A stretch of DNA of 64,000 bases from Pseudorasbora parva (taxonomy: Eukaryota; Chordata; Actinopteri; Cypriniformes; Gobionidae). Positions 38,641-50,484 of the stretch are shown in pieces. Location: NCBI RefSeq assembly GCF_024679245.1, contig NC_090174.1:15083350-15147349 (forward strand), in the 5' to 3' direction. The position numbers and the translations under genes were made by a program. Below the pieces are notes generated by a model, which was not told the DNA's origin, did not search any database, and saw nothing but the letters and a program-made list of their open reading frames with translations. The first letter of the stretch is position 1. Every line of letters begins with the position of its first letter.

Positions 38641-40489
38641 GCAAAACAATATTTAAAATATATCGAGATATTTTTTAAACTCGATATGGATTTTGACATA
38701 TCGTATATATCGATATATTGTTTATATTTAATTCTGATTCTGCCACTTTGCTTGTTTGCCTTCTATGTGCTGTGCTCGTGTGCCTCCCGCCCATAGACAG
38801 TAAAAGAAATGGACACAGCGACCCCATTGACGTCAACGGCGAAATAATGAATTCAACCTAGGGGCACTCACTTCCTGATGGCTGAGCGAACTGCGCAGCC
38901 TCAGACTGAGCTTGACGACGTAGATGTGACGTGAGCCTCCTGTCTGACAGTTGTAGGTCTTCTAGTAGTTGTGGAAAGTGAAATCTGAATCACGTTGTTT
39001 AAATATTTTCTCCCGTTGCTTTTGGCTCACTATCGGCTTCTCCCCATTCTTCCCCCTTGACTTTATCAGACTTTATGTCTCCACGTCCCCCCGACTGTCT
39101 CATAGACAGTAAAAGATTGCCTGCGAGCGTCTCCTCAGGTCTATACGGTAATTTCTCAACTGTGAGACAGAGTCGCGTTGGTTATGACGTAATCGTTAGC
39201 CTATTTTTTACAAAAGATACAAGGTAACGGAGCCTTTTATGCATTGTCGTGTTTCTTTAGAAATAAACAATGGACAAATGGAGTCTTTAAACGTCTCAGA
39301 TGTAAAGTTATTCACTGTCAAAGTGACTCAAAAATGAATGGGAGTCAATGGGATGCTAACAGCAGGTGATGGCTTGGTTAGCAATGGCAGCCCCTAGGGG
39401 TGGAACGCTTTCCGAGCGCTAGATTACCCCCTTGCTCCCGCCTCCTTGCTTTTGTTCCCCCTCCCCTCGCGTGTTGTCTCATTGAACACGGCGGCGTCCG
39501 CAACCAGGTTAGGATTAGTTATCATGTTGACAATCGTGGGCATTGTTTAGAGACCACGATTTTCCTTCTAACACAACTGCTTGCTAAAATTCATAAAGAA
39601 ATATTAATGTTCATCATAGTTCAAATCGCAAGTTTCACCCACAGTCAGGTGATTGACACTATTGGTGCGAGACACACTCAGACACAAGTCAAAAACTGAC
39701 ATGATTGTGACAAAGTGATCGCATGGTTTTCGGTTAAAATGTCAAAATGTCAAAATGATCGCATATTATTTAAAAACATTTAAAAATGATTGCAATATCA
39801 TAATTATTATTATTATTTTGTCAGCTTTATCACGGGATTATGATGAATAGGTCTTGTTTTAACCAAGAGGTAAAAACGCAACATCCCGGGTGTCCTGAGA
39901 GACAGTGCAGTGCTCTTCTGTAAGTTGTACTGTATCATATAGCCTACCTTCTGACATTCTGACATATTTCGTTCTGTAACTGGAAAAGAAGGGAAGCTCG
40001 CCTCACGTGTAGCCTATATGATCCGCATGATGAGGCGCTCACGCTTTAGTAAAGAGCACGACATCTACCCTACTGTTTGAATTTTGATACAAATTTAACA
40101 GGAAGTGGTGTTATGACAAAATCAGTTTATTTATATCTGTCATGCCCCCAACTTTCTGCAAAATGCTTACTTTTTACTTTAACTGTAAAAAAAGGGAGTC
40201 TTTGATTCATGTTTTGAAGGCATGAAATGAATTAAAAGAATTAAGGCTATATGTATTATTTATTTTATTTTACAGTTACATTATTATTATTTATGTAATC
40301 AGGGAGTTTTTTTTTTTTTTCATGTCAAAATCACATTGTTCCTACATGAACTGACTACCTCTTTGCACTTCAATAAAAATATTATGACTTTATGATATTT
40401 GGCATATTTGTTTTTGCTGTAGTTTTTAGAGGGTTATTTTTCCTGTAAAGATATCGAGATATATTTTTTGTTCCATATCGTCCAGCCCT
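38641..40489. mobile_element. hAT remnant hosting element copy B
   Basis: The right end tatcgtccagcccta (40475-40489) is a common fish hAT terminus (tagggctggacgata). Matching atatcgagatat motifs occur at 38658-38672 and 40449-40462. The left terminus itself was not found. The 38792-39434 element is inserted in it. Confidence 0.5.
38792..39434. mobile_element. Unclassified interspersed element, copy B
   Basis: Same ends as 7689-8349 (catagacagtaaaag ... attacccccttg) and a perfect 8-bp duplication ctcccgcc (38784-38791 and 39435-39442). Similarity to copy A is high along the whole length, with a few small deletions (for example after cctattttttacaaaa near 39210). The internal tagacagtaaaaga repeat is present at 39103-39116. 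No open reading frame. Confidence 0.88.
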
Positions 40490-41513
40490 AAGGGAGAATA
40501 TCACTGATCAACTGAATATTTACTCTCAATGTAGCTATAATACACCAGGGTGGAGTTAGGGCCGTGCAAAAACTTAATATGGCAGTGTATAATATATTGT
40601 GCCATAACTGTTTGGTGATGTCATTGACCATATGTCTCATACAGTGTCTGTCACAATTTCTGTGATCCGACAATTACTCATTTACAATTTAAGTACTGAA
40701 GCAGATGCAGAGATGAGTTTGTGTGAAGCAGCATTTACTGCAGACAGAGTTGGATCATGAGCTACTTGTGTGTTAATGAACAGTGCCATGCGCATATTTA
40801 ATTAAATCACAGGCTTTGCTTGATATGAGCACTACACTATATTGCGATTTCAAAATAATTAGTTTTGTTTTGATGTAATCGTGTTGCCCTACTTACTTTG
40901 GTAATAAAATCTTTGTTATCTTGGATTTCACCAATAATGTTTTCCACTAATGCATTCATCATTTGAAGTGGAAAGAGCCCTCAGATGCGTTTGCTTGTCT
41001 AAAACGATTCTATCTGTACGAGAAAAAGGCTTGTTTTGTTTGTTGAGTGCTGGAGGGGGTGAAAGGGTAGCCTCAAATGAGCTGAAAGTGGAGGAAATTG
41101 TTGGTTATATAACAGCATTTAGAAAATTAAAACGAAAATTATGATGATAATAACACAATGGTGTTTTTTGCCAGTATCAAATGCAACAGTTGTAATTGAT
41201 TCATGCTGAGATTGAACATTTAGTCCACATTAAATGATTTTCACAGGTATTTAACTTTGAAATGGGATTGAGAAAAAAAAAAAGTGACGTCAGCCAAAAA
41301 AGGAAATGGGGTTTAGAGATGATGTAAGTTATTGCATAATAATGAATGTTATTATGACCGATTATGCCCAATCTTGTCTTGTCAGTATTGTCAGTAATGG
41401 ATATGCAGCTCTATGTTGTGTATTTGTGTAACCACTGCAGTGCTTTTCCTGATGTGATCTTCCCTGTAATGGTTCCCAGATTGAACTCCATGTTGATCTC
41501 ATCTCTCTTCCAG
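40490..41513. other. mast4 upstream intron, unassigned part
   Basis: Non-coding DNA leading to the polypyrimidine tract and AG acceptor (41497-41513) of the first visible mast4 exon. No further exon was recognised. Confidence 0.5.
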
Positions 41514-41661
41514 CCGGACAACATCCTCTACCCCCCCTCCATGCACTTCCGCAAGTCCAGCAACCCAGAGGTTTCTCACGGTTTAGCGCTGAAATTTAAA
41601 CGACAACTCAGCGAAGATGGTACACAGCTCCGGAGAGGAAGCCTAGGGGGCGCTCTTACAG
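41514..41661 (+). CDS. mast4: mast4 N-terminal coding exon (first of two visible)
   Basis: This 148-bp exon is bounded by a pyrimidine-rich acceptor (ctctcttccag) and a gtaaaa donor. The frame reads [18 protein letters not shown] ... [20 protein letters not shown] and GALT, ending one base into a Gly codon. The order of motifs ([27 protein letters not shown]) matches the N-terminal extension of MAST4; MAST2 has a weaker match and MAST1/MAST3 lack the block. MAST kinases are cytoplasmic AGC-type Ser/Thr kinases with a DUF1908 region, a kinase domain and a PDZ domain, linked to microtubules and PTEN. This exon is upstream of all of those and looks disordered. It holds three basic-residue-directed Ser sites (RKSS, RQLS, RRGS) that AGC kinases or 14-3-3 proteins might recognise (inference). 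The initiator exon is not in view. The MAST4 assignment rests on recalled family sequence, not a search. Confidence 0.92.
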
Positions 41662-41842
41662 GTAAAACCCTGACCTTGTCTTACAGTCAGATGTAAATAG
41701 GCTTATATTGCACAACATTGTATTTTTCTTGATCCTTCTTGATCATTTTAATTAGAAAAAAGATGAGACATTCACAACAGAAAATATTTACCACATTTTA
41801 TGGGTAATATGTCATACCTGACCTAAAGTTGGGTATTAAAGG

Positions 41843-41856
41843 TATTATTATTATTA

Positions 41857-41938
<82 letters not shown>

Positions 41939-41953
41939 TTTTTTTTTTTTTTT
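41843..41953. repeat. (ATT)n-(AT)n-poly(T)
   Basis: A short ATT run, about 35 AT units (41863-41932), then 17-19 T residues. It begins about 180 bp after the mast4 donor site. Confidence 0.95.
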
Positions 41954-42023
41954 ACTCAAATATCATTGGTGTAGAAGTCATATTTCATTAATTTCAAAGT
42001 CCCCACGTTATGTTAGGTTGCCT

Positions 42024-42380
42024 TAAAGGTGTCATGATCTGGCCTTTTACAGTTTTTTATACTGTTGTCTGAGGTCTACTTGTGATGTTCACCTGGTTTT
42101 TACATTCAAAAACATCATAATGAATAAGCAATAGGCTATTTTCTGCCCTGGTTTTTAGCCTCTCTCAAGACGTGCTCGGTTTTAATGGCTGTGCCGCACT
42201 GAAGAGATAGATTTGTGTTAATTGCATTGTATAACTGACTTTGAAATATGTACAGTACAAAACACTGCCAAAGAAACCATAAACAAAGCAGCATATCATT
42301 CTAAATTGTTGTTTTGGTTCTTGCACTAAACTTTGCATGCAATGGTGGATCAGCAGACCACTGCGGCTCAGCAAAATAAA
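42024..42380 (+). repeat. gtgtcatgaactggc repeat family, copy 1
   Basis: aaaggtgtcatgatctggcc, actgttgtctgaggtctact, acattcaaaaacatcataat and a gtgccgcactgaagag block are shared with copies at 42781 and 63739. The start follows TTAA (42022-42025), which suggests a TTAA-type element. The right part has been lost or has diverged. Confidence 0.7.
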
Positions 42381-42780
42381 TTTAGGGTCCTATGATTTTT
42401 GCAATGTGGAAAACACATATGGAATTTAATTTACAGTATAATGTGGAATGTCACTAAATTTGGTACATTTTGGATGTATAGATCAAAAGTACGACTGTAC
42501 GCTGAATCAACTGAATGTTTAAACATTTTGTTTAATAAAGCTATTGTCGTATCATATGCACACAGAAAAAAGTCTTCATGACAGCACTTCAAAATAAAAG
42601 TTCAGTTTAACTTGAAGAAATTATAAAAGAAACATACTATTGTGGTATACTGTACTATTGTACAGTAGAACGTAGTTCTCACAATAATAAGAAATAAACA
42701 AAAAATGTCTTGCATATTTTACTGTGCAGCACTTGTTTGCCATAAAAAAAGGAATTGGTAGATTTTCAAGTGATTACATA
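42381..42780. other. No feature recognised
   Basis: AT-rich intron sequence between two copies of the same repeat. Confidence 0.4.
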
Positions 42781-44145
42781 TTATAGGATCATGAACTGGC
42801 TTTTTTATTTTTAATGCTGTTGTCTGAGGTCAACTTATGATGTTTGTGTGGTTTTTACATTCAAAAACATCATAATGAATAATTAATAGGCTATTTTGAA
42901 AATCTTCATTTGCACGTTTGTATGTAAACTGAGACAAACGGATGTTTAGGCAGCCAACGTCACAGTATGCGCTATGTTTACATGTGATCATGGGAGTGTT
43001 CCGAGTAGCAGTCGCAGTTATGTTGGTGCAAACTCTTCTTGTGCGTTTGCATTTGCAAATACAGCTGCTCCATTATGTCGAGGATCAGAGACAAATGAGT
43101 GCCCGGAGGTCCGCAATTTTGCAACAACAACTCCCTCCAACACGAAGAACCAGTCAGCGTCACAGCCAACACCGCCGCTATTTTCGGGATTCTGATTGGC
43201 TTACGTGGGCTTGAGCTTCTCGTTACACTGCCACCTACAGGTTTGGCATGCTCTTGACGGCGCATATACACGGGTACGTGTACATGAAAACTGACATGTT
43301 TGCACAATGTTATTTTTGAAACCGGAGAGGGCGAAATGTCTATTTATGAAAATAGCCGCCCACGTGTAAACGTAGTCCAAGAAACGCTCAGTGTTAATGG
43401 GTGTGCCGCACTGAAAACTTGGAAGTAAATGCCCACAGCTAGGATTGGATAAGATTTGCATATTTAATGAGCTTTAGCTCCCCCTGTGGTCAGTGGGGAA
43501 ACGGAAACTGAAATTAATCGCCCAGACGGCCACAGGGCTCCCAAAATGTATTTATTAAACAAACATGATTCATCTCTCATCCACCCGCAATTGATTGGAA
43601 TGTTTTTTTGTTTTTTTTTTTAAATTAAAGTTACTTGGCCCGCAGCGATCGATGAATATAACCACGAACCGTACACACAGCGCGCGTCCTTCAGATATCA
43701 AGTCGAGAGTAAACAACACACATCAAGGAAAGAATGCTATTTCAATATTTAAGACATTTTGGTAGCCCGTCTGGAAAACACAAAGCCCCGGGACGCTAAG
43801 GTATGTTCAGTTAGACATGTACACATAATTAATAATGTCAATATAATCAATAAAGCTGTATATTCATTCAAATAAAGTTAATCCTTGCATTCATAATATT
43901 AGAATCCGAATGAAGCTTATGTGGTATGTTTACTGCTTGGATAGAATTTCAATGTGGTTTACCTCTATGTAGGCCTATGTCATGTTAGTGGCACAAGACG
44001 GTGGGCGGCGCTACAGAATCAAGAGTTGCTTTTTCTGTTGAGGTGGTGCTTCACCACACAATGACGTGAAGGTGTGGCATATTCTGAAGTCGATTGTTTG
44101 CTGGGCCTTGTGTCAATAAAAGCTTTTCTTTGACTAACAAGGCAT
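42781..44145 (+). repeat. gtgtcatgaactggc repeat family, copy 2 (interrupted)
   Basis: Starts with catgaactggctttttt and the acatcataatgaataa block, and breaks off near 42898. A CpG-rich insert of about 480 bp follows. It then resumes at about 43380 (gaaacgctcagtgttaatgg, gtgtgccgcactgaaaac, ggattggataagatttgc) and continues to caataaaagcttttctttga near 44130. The insert's own limits are uncertain. Confidence 0.65.
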
Positions 44146-44260
44146 TTTTCACCTCTTTTTTGATAATAAATATGTATTGAAACAAATAGCCTTCATTTAA
44201 TCAATACCTTTTTGATAATAAATATGTATTAAAACATAAATTAAACATCAGAGTTTTCAG

Positions 44261-44306
44261 AGTGTGTGTGTTGTGTGTGTTGTGTTGTGTGTGTGTTGTG
44301 TGTGTG

Positions 44307-44355
<49 letters not shown>
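44261..44355. repeat. (GT)n microsatellite
   Basis: About 95 bp of GT with scattered TTG interruptions in the first half and perfect GT in the second half. Confidence 0.95.
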
Positions 44356-44356
<1 letters not shown>

Positions 44357-44358
44357 AC

Positions 44359-44623
44359 GTTAACCTCAGAGGAAAATTATAATAAATATGAATTTATAAT
44401 ATGACCCCTTTTAAAAATGTAATGTGTTATAGTCCCAGATACGAGACCTGTTATATAAATTAAACATGAGTTTTAATGAAATGTGCAGGTTTTTTGTGTG
44501 TGCAAGAAACCTTGATAGTTTACAAGTTAACCTCAGAGGACAAAATATAATAAATATGAATTTATAATATGACCCCTTTTAAACATTGAATGTGTTATAG
44601 TCCCAGATATGAGACCTGTTATA
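44359..44623. repeat. Tandem duplication of a 97-bp segment
   Basis: 44359-44455 and 44526-44623 are about 93% identical. Both begin gttaacctcagagga and end gacctgttata, separated by 70 bp. The period is about 167 bp. Confidence 0.9.
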
Positions 44624-44806
44624 GAATAAATCACAATCAGTCAATCTCATTTAAACTCTTAAAAAGTAAAGTAAGTCAGAGCATTTATAATGCAGAATGT
44701 TGTGATTATTATTTAATTTTGTTTTGGACTTTGGGCCCTTAGAGCTTCATTATGCTATTTGATGTGGGGCAGTTTGACTTTTGCTCAACACCAGTGACAT
44801 GGCTAT

Positions 44807-44940
44807 AAATGCTGTCATATGGGTCATGTTGAACAGCATATGTTTGTTATGACATGTCTGTTATGATGAGTCACTGAGTCATAGTCTGTGAAATAGTCAG
44901 ACACTCCCAGAATCCTCTATGATCTTGTCTTAACATATTA
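44807..44940 (+). repeat. 134-bp duplicated segment, copy 1
   Basis: aatgctgtcat ... cagcatatgtttgttatgac ... cccagaatcctctatgatct recurs at 47773-47906 in the same orientation with only a handful of differences. Confidence 0.88.
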
Positions 44941-46519
44941 GGGGGAGGTGTGTGTGTGTGAGTGTGAGAGAGAGTTATAAACATATCCCTTTAGTTATAA
45001 TTTGGAGGTTTCATGCTTGTGTATCAGTTGTCTGGTGGACAGTCTGAGACTTATTATATATTCCATCATTAAACAATGACCACAATATTTGACCTCATTG
45101 TTTTATTTGGGGTTTAGTTTGCGGTTCCTCGTGGTCTGTTGTGTTGTATCAGGTATATAGGGCACAGTGCTGAAATGTGCTGAGGTTGTCTAGCTGGCAT
45201 TTCCTCAGCATGTGGACGATGACTTTATGGAAGCGGTTTTGCAGCGAACAGGAATCGCAGTTTTCCTCCTACGTATCCTGTTTTTTGGACCTGGTTTTGT
45301 GACCATATAGAGCCCACAAAGGCATAAATACGGGTTAGCAATACGTCTGGGATACGATGCTATAGCTGAACTAAAAGTGTGTTTCTAGGAGAAGAAAATA
45401 TAAAAGGTCTTATTATTTAACATAATTCTCTCTAACCTTTCCTAAACTGAAAAATGTCAATCTTTTCTGTTTTTTTCAGTCTGATTTAGTTCAGTATTCT
45501 AGTCTATAATGTAGTTCAGAACACTATTTTGAAGGCATTTTTGCCCCTACGGCAGTGAAGTTTTGCTTGTTACCAGGAAGAAGGTTGGAAGAAACACTTC
45601 AACTTAAAGAACACTCGACACACTAATCAAAGTGAAGAGCAGGACTGATATGCATGGACAAACACAATGCAAATGATCAGATAAATCCATTTTAATCACA
45701 CGGAGAAGTTCCATTTAATACATTCGATTGCGTATTATATTTGTAGTAATCAGCTTTTATATTGTCCTGAATCAAATGAATTGAAATGAGCACTGCGATG
45801 ATGCTTTTGTCATGGCCTGCCGTTATTTATTTACCTTGATTTTACCATTTATGTGATCAAAAGAGAGACGAGCTCCTTGCTAATACATTATTTGCAATAT
45901 AAGCGGTTATTTGGAAATAACACATCAAATATTTGCTTCTCTCAGTCTACAAAACCATTTAAAATAACAAGCCACAGTTTTACGCAGCACCTAATGCACC
46001 ATGAAAACAATTCCTGAAATATAAGATCACAAAAGCGTACGTTTATTATATTAAACTATACAATTTGGGTCTAACAGATTTAATTTAGTCTGACATGACT
46101 CCTCAACCAACAAATTGCATTTCGTATGGCAGCTCAGTGTTATGAAGGTATATTAGATTATCAATCTAAGCTATCAACAGATCAACAGGGGGCTGGAAAA
46201 GGATCAGTCAAGGTGAAGAGGCCGTCCGCAGTGCTGTAATGTACTTTGACAGTGTGAAGGGCTTGAATTCAAGCTAAATAATGGTATAAAGGAGCTTTTC
46301 TGGAAAAATAAATACTCAGAAAAGTTAGTTTTGAATGACTGCAGGTGTGACAGTGATTTTCACCATTATTAACTATGAACATGATCCACTTACATTTAAT
46401 AAACAGAAAGTTTCCCAACACTTTAAAAAAAAATAGGTGCATGTCCACTGTGAGAGACATAATAAAAAAAATAAATAAATAAAAAATCCAGAAATCATAT
46501 TGTATGACTTTTTTTAACT
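44941..46519. other. Intron, no gene recognised
   Basis: A short GT/GA run at 44948-44974. 45130-45300 is of normal complexity and could hold conserved non-coding sequence. No exon recognised. Confidence 0.4.
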
Positions 46520-46620
46520 GTTTATTTTTATGGTACAGCTGCAAATAAGTATTTGAACACCTGAGAAAATCCATGTTAATATTTGGTACAGTAGCCTTTG
46601 ATAAAACATGAAAAGGGTCT
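46520..46620 (+). mobile_element. Tc1-like transposon end fragment
   Basis: gcaaataagtatttgaacac, gagaaaatccatgttaatat and tttggtacagtagcctttg resemble the terminal region of a fish Tc1 family. Only about 100 bp is present. Confidence 0.5.
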
Positions 46621-46839
46621 AACAGACCGAACACCATACAAGGGTTAAAGTATCATTCAGTCTACATTTTAGACATTCTAAACGATATTGCATGTTTATA
46701 TAACGTTAGTCACAATGTAGGCTACGATGTGACTGTGATCAGAGTGACTGTGATGTACTCTGAAAGCATGCAAAAACATCTTTGGCCTACTTCAGTTCTC
46801 AACAATATTAATATATAACTTATATTTTTACAAAATGAA

Positions 46840-47310
46840 TAGCCTTGTCAAAGGACTGTCATTTAAACTTATATGGTGGAAAAGGTGACGTTTGCTAGAA
46901 GGATCGAGTGAACGATCTGTAAGCAACGTATCTACGGTTGTATTTTGTAATACAAAATAATATTAACCTTTGTCATTAGACACACTATTTAGTTTTGTAT
47001 GGTACTTGGAGTATCCTGTTGTTACTGTACTAGCATCTTGCGTCATTCAGACAATGCTGTCTCTCTAAGAAACTTTCAATTGAATCAGAAATGGTTTAAA
47101 CAGCTGGTCAATAAATGGATAAATCACTACTTACTGCTTGCAGGAATACAGTTGTAATTCCCCCTTTCTTCAGTACCAGGAAAGACATCAGGTCTATCCA
47201 ATCGATGTCTTTCCTGGTTCGGTTGAAACACGCCTCATAATCACAGCCCAATGGAGCGGTTTCAGACTCATATTCTGACTAGAATTGAGTATGACCATGT
47301 CAGGCTAGTG
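46840..47310. repeat. Interspersed repeat, copy 2 (gaaactttcaattt family)
   Basis: It matches 37060-37480 up to about 47170. It then carries a block (tctatccaatcgatgtcttt, aaacacgcctcataatcaca, ctcatattctgactagaatt) that recurs at 59988-60090. At 47175-47189 and 47204-47218 lies a perfect 15-bp inverted repeat around a 14-nt loop. Confidence 0.7.
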
Positions 47311-47772
47311 TGATGTCCTTTCTTCTGCAGAACATAAAAATATATTTTAATATATTTTAAATAGAAATGTGTAATCCAAAACAACACTGGACCCCACTGA
47401 CTTTTATTGACAAATGATACACAGAAGAAATAATACAGGTTTGGAATGACATATGGATGAGTAAATCATTTTCAATTTTGGGTGAACCACTTTGACTGTG
47501 GTTTAAGCAGGGCCGTGCGCACACATCATATTTTTGTGTGTGCAAAACTACCCTGGAACACGTGTCATGGCATGAGATGCTTCAAAAGACCTAAGACGCA
47601 AGCGCAACCGCCAAGCGCTTCCACCTCGCATATTGTTTACATTGAAAAACAATGAAGCACAGTAGAATGCAAGAAACAGTCCCTAAGTATCCAAATGTTG
47701 TGGGCTTGCTACACAGAAATGTATGTGTATTTGCACAAATCATATGCCTAACCCACTGGGAAGTTTGACCCT
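47311..47772. repeat. MITE fragment and unassigned sequence
   Basis: 47311-47495 (cctttcttctgcagaacata, acaggtttggaatgacat, ttttgggtgaacc) is a degraded copy of the Angel-like MITE also seen at 4985. The rest is unassigned. Confidence 0.45.
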
Positions 47773-47906
47773 TAATGCTGTCATGTGGGTCATGTTGAAC
47801 AGCATATGTTTGTTATGACACGTCCGTTATGATGAGTCACTGAGTTATATTCTGTGAAATAGTAAGACACTCCCAGAATCCTCTATGATCTTGTCTGAAC
47901 ATATTA
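47773..47906 (+). repeat. 134-bp duplicated segment, copy 2
   Basis: Second copy of 44807-44940. Confidence 0.88.
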
Positions 47907-48179
47907 TATTACTTGTTAACAAATTACCTTCAAGAACATGTTTTGTCCAGTCTGTGGCTCTGTGCTGTAATTTTTTACTTAGTATGTTTTTATGTACTGT
48001 ATCGCCTATATGTACACTCTCTTCACTGATTGCACATTCCATCATTAAAAGCAGAATGTGAAGGTTGAATTAACAGAGCAATAACATAGTTGTGCATAAA
48101 ATATTACAATCCACACAAAATAATTGGAGACACATCAGAGTTCAAAAGCTACTCAGTGGGTCATCTGTGACCAGGACAG

Positions 48180-48698
48180 CAAGTATTTGTGGTGTTTTGA
48201 GCTATAGTATCCAGGGTAATGATGGCATAACCACGTAGAACAAACCACATTCAAATCGAGCAACTGTCATCATAAAGGAAAGCTGTCTGAATGGGATGTC
48301 CAGGTACTAACCCAGATTGTATCCAAAAAGCATTAAAATACATCTGCCCAACTCAAAACTGCATAATTAAATGTACTATCCTGTTTCCAGCAAAACTGTT
48401 AATCGGGAGCTCCACAGAGTCAATATTCATGGTTGGGCTGCTACAGTATAGCCAAACCTTTGGTCGTTCGTGCCGATGCCAAATGTCAGTCTCAATGATG
48501 CAAACAGTGCAAATATCGGGATGTGGGCAATGTGAAACATGTATTGTTTTCTGATGAGTCCACATTCACTTTTTGCCCACAAAGAGGCTTAACACCCGGA
48601 CTGTTGCGTGCCCAGAGTGAATCATGGGTGGATGAGTGATGGTTTGGGCTGCAATAGTATGACATTCCTTACTGTGCTTGATGGGCACTGCCAAGGAC
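48180..48698 (+). pseudogene. Tc1-like transposase remnant, 5' part
   Basis: Conceptual fragments in shifting frames resemble Tc1 transposase. NRELHRVNIHGWAA (about 48400-48440) lies in the second DNA-binding region, and a DESxF-like stretch near 48553-48580 (gatgagtccacattcactt) carries the first catalytic Asp. It then reads toward VMVWAAI (48638-48660). Stops and shifts make it dead. The element resumes at 50045 after an insertion. Confidence 0.7.
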
Positions 48699-50040
48699 CA
48701 GGGGTCTCATTTATAAAGCGTGCATACGCACAAAACGGGGCTAGAAACATACATACGCCAGTTTCCACGCAAAGGTTTTGATCTATAAAAAAACAAACTT
48801 GATGTGAGACTGTGCGCACCTTTAAGCAAACTTTGAGCCGTGCGAACGCACATTCTGGAGACAAAGGGAATTGGCGACACAGATGGTGAGGTTGTGAACT
48901 GAAGTTAGATTGTAGAAAAAAAATGTGAGAAGAATGATTACTAGAACTGATTCAAACTTATCGTTATCAAGAATGATTATAAGAACTGATTCAATCCGAC
49001 TGTTTCAAGATGTTTCAATTTTTTTTTCTTTGGTAGAAAATGTTGTGGCACCAAAATCGTCTACTATGGCCATGGGGTTTGTTATAGCCTGAGGGCCCTG
49101 TGTGTTCTTAATCCGGGCCAGGTTGCAGTGGAGTTAAAAGGACAAATCAAGTCACAGTACCAGCCAATATGGAAGTCATTTTGACTGGATGTGAGAATAG
49201 CCACAATATTTGAACCATTATAGATTGTTGTTTCTTACGTTTTATGATACAGCAAAACTTTTGATTCTGCATTTTAACATTGACTCTGCAGTAGGTCTAT
49301 CTTGGTTGTGATTTATTTCTGTTGTAGTTGTGTCTTCAGCCATTTTGGTGTTCTAAATTTTAATCAATTTTAGATTTCCCATTTTTAAGTTTGAGTTTAC
49401 ATTGTGAAAAACAAGGTTGTGTTTAGGCCTGTCGCGATAGTCAATAAACCAATTAATCGCACAATAATAATATACATTTTTGCTTTTTGAACCGTGCCAC
49501 CCCTAATATGCACCTAAACATAGTCATCAGTTGCATTTTTCATCCATTTTATTTATTGTTTTTGGTATTTATTCAAGCACTTTTTTTTAACAGACTGAGA
49601 GTCCATTGCTTTTATTGTTTTTGTTTTGTTTTGTTCATTTATTGTGGATATTTAAAATGTTTTCCGTTTTCAATGTTAAATAGTCTTTAGAAATAAAAGT
49701 TTATTGATATTTGAAAAGGTGTACCTGCATTATTATGCCATTTTCATTATTTTAGATGAAAATGGTCTCAGAACGACAACATTATCATTTATCGCAATCA
49801 TTCTTGGCCAATTTATCGTCCAGCATAATGTATCGTGACAGGCCTAGTTGTGTTAGCAATTTTAAAAGTATATCGTCATCATATCAGTGTAGATGTAGAT
49901 GGACCAAAATAAAAACATTAAAATATCAAGTAAATGAGTATTGTGATACTTGATGCCACAGTGACACTCTAATTTCAAGAAGTATTGCCATACCTCGATA
50001 CTCAATATGTTGTAATATTTTCCTGTTGCACCTACACAGC
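48699..50040. mobile_element. Insertion in the Tc1 remnant (caggggtctcatttataaa family)
   Basis: The left end caggggtctcatttataaag (48699-48718) is a frequent teleost hAT-like terminus. A matching right end was not found, so the right limit is set by the return of Tc1 homology. A second hAT (49424-49846) is nested inside. Confidence 0.5.
49424..49846. mobile_element. Short hAT-type element with perfect duplication (423 bp)
   Basis: Inverted ends are taggcctgtcgcgata (49424-49439) and tatcgtgacaggccta (49831-49846), one mismatch in 16. The duplication gttgtgtt is exact (49416-49423 and 49847-49854). The body matches the interior of the 15997-17506 element. Confidence 0.93.
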
Positions 50041-50044
50041 ATTT

Positions 50045-50310
50045 GCCAAATGCCAAATCCCACTTTAACCACTGCCAAGTCCTATCGAACCATTAAGGAT
50101 GACCATGTGCACCTAATGGTTCAAACATTGTACCCTGAAGGGGTAGGTTGAACATCTCCAATGGCCAGCACAATCACCAGATCTGAATATTTTTGAGCCA
50201 CTTAGGGGTATTTGTGAGGAGCAAGTCAGAAAACCTTTTCCTCCACCAGCATCACATAGTGGCCAGTCATCAAGAAGAGGAATTGCTCAAAATTACTGCC
50301 ATGGTCCATT
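50045..50310 (+). pseudogene. Tc1-like transposase remnant, 3' part
   Basis: The frames read QWPAQSPDLNIFEPL (about 50161-50205), with the catalytic Glu in the FEPL segment, then RKPFPPPASH. This is the C-terminus of the transposase begun at 48180. Broken by stops. Confidence 0.75.
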
Positions 50311-50484
50311 AGGCCAACATGCAGGACTTCTGTCTGTAATTCCCAAACTGAATGAATGCTGCTTTGGCCGCAAAAAGAGGATCTACACCATAAAATGAAT
50401 GCGGTCTAAAACCAGTTTTCATTTTCATTGTCCTACCCTGTATATATGCCTGTGTGTTTTTCTCATAATGTTTTTTCTTTTCAG

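Larger units (their letters stand above)
41662..50484 (+). other. mast4: mast4 intron between the two visible exons (8,823 bp)
   Basis: Bounded by gtaaaa and ttttcttttcag. The upstream exon leaves one base of a codon and the downstream exon supplies two (phase 1), giving an uninterrupted GALT-G-KYLLP reading. The intron is filled with microsatellites, three MITE-family copies or fragments, local duplications and Tc1/hAT remnants, listed separately. Confidence 0.9.

Noticed and set aside
42942..43307. Open frames of 90-109 codons in a CpG-rich stretch
   Set aside because: They lie in a sequence inserted between two parts of an interspersed repeat and have no recognisable protein motif or splice sites.
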